A stretch of DNA of 17,387 bases from JBBKWQ01 sp037969115 (GTDB lineage: Bacteria > Actinomycetota > Acidimicrobiia > Acidimicrobiales > Ilumatobacteraceae). Made by a program: the position numbers and the translations under genes. A model generated the notes under the pieces. That model ran no database searches. It had not been told where the DNA came from and saw only the letters and a list, made by a program, of their open reading frames with translations. Shown one piece after another: positions 15,038 to 17,387 of this stretch. Positions within the stretch are counted from its first letter, which is position 1; each line of letters opens with the position of its first letter. The DNA is taken from NCBI GenBank assembly GCA_037969115.1, contig JBBKWQ010000003.1:1-17387 (forward strand), read 5' to 3'.

Positions 15038-16750
15038 CTACAGGTACTGGCCGGTCTGCGTGCGCTCGATCGATCGGCCGCCGGCCGGCCCCTCCGGCTT
15101 GTCGTCGGAGAGCAGCGTGCGGATGAAGACGATTCGCTCACCCTTCTTGCCCGAGATCTTCGCCCAGTCGTCGGGGTTCGTGGTGTTGGGCAGATCTTCG
15201 TGCTCCTTGTACTCCTGCTTGATCGACGCGATGAGGTCGTCGGTCTGCACGCCCTTGGCTCCCCCGGCAATCAGCCGCTTGATGGCCAACTTCTTTGCGC
15301 GCCGCACGATGTTCTCGATCATCGCTCCCGAAGCGAAGTCCTTGTAGTACAAGATCTCCTTGTCGCCGTTCTGATACGTGACTTCGAGGAACTGGTTACG
15401 GGTGTCGTCCCGGTACATGTCGGTCACGGTGGCTTCGATCATCGTGGGGACGTCTTCGTCGGCACCGATCGGGATGTCGTCGGTGAGGTACTGCGAAAAG
15501 ATCTGCCGCGCGGCCGCCGCGTTCGGCCGTTCGATCTTGATCTTCACGTCGAGGCGGCCCGGTCGCAGGATTGCAGGATCGATGAGGTCTTCCCGGTTGG
15601 TCGCACCGATCACGATGACGTTGCGGAGGCCTTCGACGCCGTCGATCTCTGCGAGCAACTGGGGCACGATCGTGGACTCCATGTCGGAGCTGATACCGGT
15701 TCCGCGCGTGCGGAACATCGAGTCCATCTCGTCGAAGAACACGATGACGGGCCAGCCCTCCTCGCTTTTTTCACGGGCACGCTGGAACACCATCCGGATC
15801 TGGCGCTCGGTCTCTCCGACGTACTTGTTCAGCAGCTCGGGGCCCTTGATGTTGATGAAGTACGAGCGCCCCTTGCCCTCGCCGATCTTGTCGGCGACCT
15901 TCTTGGCAAGGCTGTTCGCGACAGCCTTGGCAATCAGTGTCTTGCCGCAGCCCGGCGGCCCGTACAAGAGGATGCCCTTGGGCGCCGGCAGGCGGTGTTC
16001 CGCAAACAGTTCCTGGTACAAGAACGGCAGTTCGACGGCGTCGGCGATCTCCTCGATCTGCGAGTCGAGGCCACCGATGTCGGAATACGAGATGTCGGGG
16101 ACCTCTTCGAGCAGCAGATCTTCGACCTCCGGGCGAGGAAGTTTTTCGAGCAGGAGGTTCGCTCGCGTATCGAGTCGGAGTTGGTCGCCGCTGCGGAGTC
16201 GAGTGCCGCGGAGCGCGTCGGCGAGTTCGCACACGAGCTGCTCGTCGGCCCGCCCGGCCACGATTGCCCGGATGCCGTCTTCCATCACGTCTTTCAGGGT
16301 GACGACCTCACCGGAGATGTCGGGGTTTCGGGCAGCCACGACATTGAAACTCTCGTTCAGTGTGACCTCGGCACCACGTTCCAGAAGCTCGTGTTCGATC
16401 TCTGGATGCAGCTGTACTTTCATCTTGCGGCCGTTGGCCATCACATCGACGGTGCCGTCGTCGTTCTTGCCGACCACGACGCCGTAGGCCGATGGCGGCT
16501 GGGTGAGCTTGTCGACCTCGTCGCGCAATCCGGAGATGTGCTCACGAGCCTCGCGGAGTGTGTAGCTGAGCTTTTCGTTCTGCCCGACGGCCTGCGCGAG
16601 TTGGCCTTTGGTCTCGAGCAGCCGTTCTTCGAGCGAACGCACTCGTGCCGGTGCGTCGGCCAGACGCGAACGAAGATGGGCGATCTCTTCGTTGAGCACT
16701 GCGACCTGCGCGTCGAGTGCGGCCTGGTCATGGTTGTCGGGTTCGGTCAC
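15038..16750 (-). CDS. mpa: Proteasome-associated AAA ATPase Mpa/ARC
   Basis: Hexameric unfoldase that recognises Pup and threads pupylated proteins into the 20S core. The 570-residue product has the full ARC layout: an N-terminal coiled coil (about 8-85) that binds Pup, two OB-type domains (about 86-205), and an AAA module with Walker A GPPGCGKT at 264-271, Walker B VIVFFDEMDS at 335-344, sensor-1 IGATNRE and arginine-finger region ILRPGR (394-399). The C-terminal part has the characteristic FLEVTYQNGDKEILYYKDF and NTTNPDDWAKISGKKGERIV. It ends in Gly-Gln-Tyr-Leu, the tail with penultimate Tyr that docks into PrcA pockets. The start is a GTG at 16750 with a good ribosome binding site. It lies apart from dop, separated by the lipoprotein-amidase pair on the opposite strand. 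Confidence 0.97.
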   Translation of the reverse strand: MTEPDNHDQAALDAQVAVLNEEIAHLRSRLADAPARVRSLEERLLETKGQLAQAVGQNEKLSYTLREAREHISGLRDEVDKLTQPPSAYGVVVGKNDDGTVDVMANGRKMKVQLHPEIEHELLERGAEVTLNESFNVVAARNPDISGEVVTLKDVMEDGIRAIVAGRADEQLVCELADALRGTRLRSGDQLRLDTRANLLLEKLPRPEVEDLLLEEVPDISYSDIGGLDSQIEEIADAVELPFLYQELFAEHRLPAPKGILLYGPPGCGKTLIAKAVANSLAKKVADKIGEGKGRSYFINIKGPELLNKYVGETERQIRMVFQRAREKSEEGWPVIVFFDEMDSMFRTRGTGISSDMESTIVPQLLAEIDGVEGLRNVIVIGATNREDLIDPAILRPGRLDVKIKIERPNAAAARQIFSQYLTDDIPIGADEDVPTMIEATVTDMYRDDTRNQFLEVTYQNGDKEILYYKDFASGAMIENIVRRAKKLAIKRLIAGGAKGVQTDDLIASIKQEYKEHEDLPNTTNPDDWAKISGKKGERIVFIRTLLSDDKPEGPAGGRSIERTQTGQYL

Positions 16751-16757
16751 GTGTGGC

Positions 16758-16764
16758 TCTCCCC
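16758..16764 (-). promoter_or_regulatory. Ribosome binding site of mpa
   Basis: On the minus strand GGGGAGA lies seven bases before the GTG start at 16750. It fixes the start choice and contrasts with the apparently leaderless dop and pafA. Confidence 0.6.
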
Positions 16765-16849
16765 TTCAGTTCTACACCTCCACGGAACATACACAATCAG
16801 GCCGTCGCAACGTCTGCACCAAAAGGATGTTTCCCCGTGCTGGGCCGTG

Positions 16850-16855
16850 TAAACT
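16850..16855 (+). promoter_or_regulatory. Putative -10 element of the ferredoxin gene
   Basis: TAAACT fits TANNNT; a weak -35-like TGTTTC lies 16 bases upstream (16828-16833). Transcription from here would give a 5' leader of about 37 bases containing the AGGAG at 16883-16887, which sits 11 bases before the ATG. The 148-base gap must also hold the mpa promoter on the other strand, for which no clear elements were seen. Confidence 0.35.
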
Positions 16856-16898
16856 CCGTCCTGTAAATCGTTCCCCTCTCATAGGAGACATCACTGAG

Positions 16899-17144
16899 AT
16901 GAAGGTCTGGATCGACCAGGACTTGTGCACCGGCGACGGATTGTGCGAAGAAATTGCACCCGACGTTTTCACGCTGCTCGATGACGGCCTCGCGTACGTC
17001 GTCGAAGGCGACAAGGTCTTCGCCAAGGCAAAGGGCAATCCCGAGGGCGCCGAAGGCCTCGCCGAGATTCCAGAGGGTCAACTCGACGCGGTCATCGAAT
17101 CCGCCGAAGAGTGCCCCGGCGAGTGCATCTACATCGAGCCCTGA
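16899..17144 (+). CDS. Small single-cluster ferredoxin, Asp at one ligand position
   Basis: Cytoplasmic electron carrier of the single-cluster bacterial ferredoxin type ([3Fe-4S] or Asp-ligated [4Fe-4S]). The 81-residue product starts MKVWIDQDLCTGDGLCEEIA: Cys10, Asp13 and Cys16 follow the C-x2-D-x2-C pattern in which Asp replaces the usual second Cys. The third ligand is Cys72 in EECPGECIYIEP, and Cys76 is an extra cysteine four residues on. Residues about 31-58 form an insert rich in Lys, Gly and Glu. The ATG at 16899 is supported by AGGAG upstream and by the start of homology; the frame is open much further upstream, but that is non-coding shadow of mpa. It is divergently transcribed from mpa. 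Its redox partner is not in the window; many such ferredoxins serve cytochrome P450s or oxidoreductases. Confidence 0.92.
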   Translation: MKVWIDQDLCTGDGLCEEIAPDVFTLLDDGLAYVVEGDKVFAKAKGNPEGAEGLAEIPEGQLDAVIESAEECPGECIYIEP

Positions 17145-17166
17145 ATCGTTCGATCATCGAAAACTT

Positions 17167-17201
17167 GCAACGGCCCGGCGCATCAAGCGCCGGGCCGTTG
17201 C
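17167..17201. terminator. Strong terminator hairpin after the ferredoxin gene
   Basis: A perfect 14-base-pair GC-rich stem, gcaacggcccggcg (17167-17180) with cgccgggccgttgc (17188-17201), encloses a seven-base loop. It starts 22 bases after the ferredoxin stop. There is no T-tract on the plus strand; on the minus strand a short TTTT follows the stem, so it could also stop transcription of the gene ending at 17267. Confidence 0.75.
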
Positions 17202-17266
17202 GCGTGTGGCGCACGAGGTACAACGTCGTTGTCGGCATTCGAATCAGTCGCGCATCGGGGGCCTAC

Positions 17267-17387
17267 TCAGCTGGCGGTGGGTCGGAGTTGGGCGACGCGT
17301 TGTTGGATGATGGGGGTGAGTCGGGCGATTTCTTGGGGGCTGTGTGAGTCGTGGTAGGGGTGCGGGTCGATGTTGTCGGTGTTGTCG
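17267..17387 (-). CDS. C-terminal tail of an unrecognised protein, cut by window edge
   Basis: The minus strand reads 39 codons into a TGA at 17267-17269. The visible end is NIDPHPYHDSHSPQEIARL followed by TPIIQQRVAQLRPTAS. The family cannot be fixed from this. Codon choice is unlike the neighbours: third positions are almost all C or A, CAA is always used for Gln, and the plus strand is strikingly rich in G and T over the whole 120 bases. Such composition and His/Pro/Gln-rich tails remind me of the multicopy DUF222/HNH-type proteins of actinobacteria, but that is a guess. That this is coding at all rests on the open frame and the strong codon bias. Confidence 0.5.
   Translation of the reverse strand, partial: DNTDNIDPHPYHDSHSPQEIARLTPIIQQRVAQLRPTAS

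Noticed and set aside
16771..16810. Possible mpa promoter: TTGCGA and TATGTT on the minus strand
   Set aside because: The spacer would be 13 bases, too short for an ordinary promoter.
15200..16852. Plus-strand open frame of 550 codons opposite mpa
   Set aside because: Shadow of the Mpa ATPase, which has Walker A, Walker B and the proteasome-docking tail on the minus strand.

Overview
The window reads as chromosomal DNA of a high-G+C actinobacterium. It carries an almost complete Pup-proteasome gene set (mpa/arc, dop, pup, prcB, prcA, pafA) and the actinobacterial tat-helY block, with many GTG starts and 1- or 4-base overlaps between genes. The very Thr/Ser-rich lipoprotein linker and the overall style suggest the class Acidimicrobiia (Ilumatobacter-like), but that placement is an inference. 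Gene density is very high and no gap exceeds 300 bases. No tRNA, rRNA, CRISPR array or insertion sequence was seen.

Layout. Positions 1-2574 (minus): a Ski2-type helicase, HelY, cut at its C-terminus by the window edge. 2629-4199 (minus): tatC and a TatB-like gene, overlapping by 4 bases. 4236-4994 (plus): a glycerophosphodiester phosphodiesterase. 5044-12544 (minus): a long co-directional run in the order of transcription dop, pup, prcB, prcA, pxpA, pxpB, pxpC, pafA, lepB. 12635-15016 (plus): a putative lipoprotein and an amidase-signature hydrolase. 15038-16750 (minus): the proteasomal ATPase Mpa/ARC. 16899-17144 (plus): a small ferredoxin ending in a strong hairpin. 17267-17387 (minus): the C-terminal tail of an unrecognised gene with different base composition.

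How the genes work together. Dop deamidates the C-terminal Gln of Pup (which ends Gly-Gly-Gln here) and also removes Pup from substrates. PafA ligates Pup to lysines. Mpa unfolds pupylated proteins and docks into the PrcAB 20S core through its C-terminal Gly-Gln-Tyr-Leu tail. Inserted between prcA and pafA, and linked to prcA by overlapping stop/start codons, is a complete three-subunit 5-oxoprolinase (PxpA, PxpB, PxpC), which converts 5-oxoproline to glutamate. This physical linkage of protein degradation and pyroglutamate salvage is the most interesting feature of the window. A second one is that dop and pafA, the two homologous Pup enzymes, share near-identical promoter geometry that predicts leaderless mRNAs. 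The pafB-pafC pair that follows pafA in mycobacteria is absent here; lepB and the phosphodiesterase lie in that interval instead.
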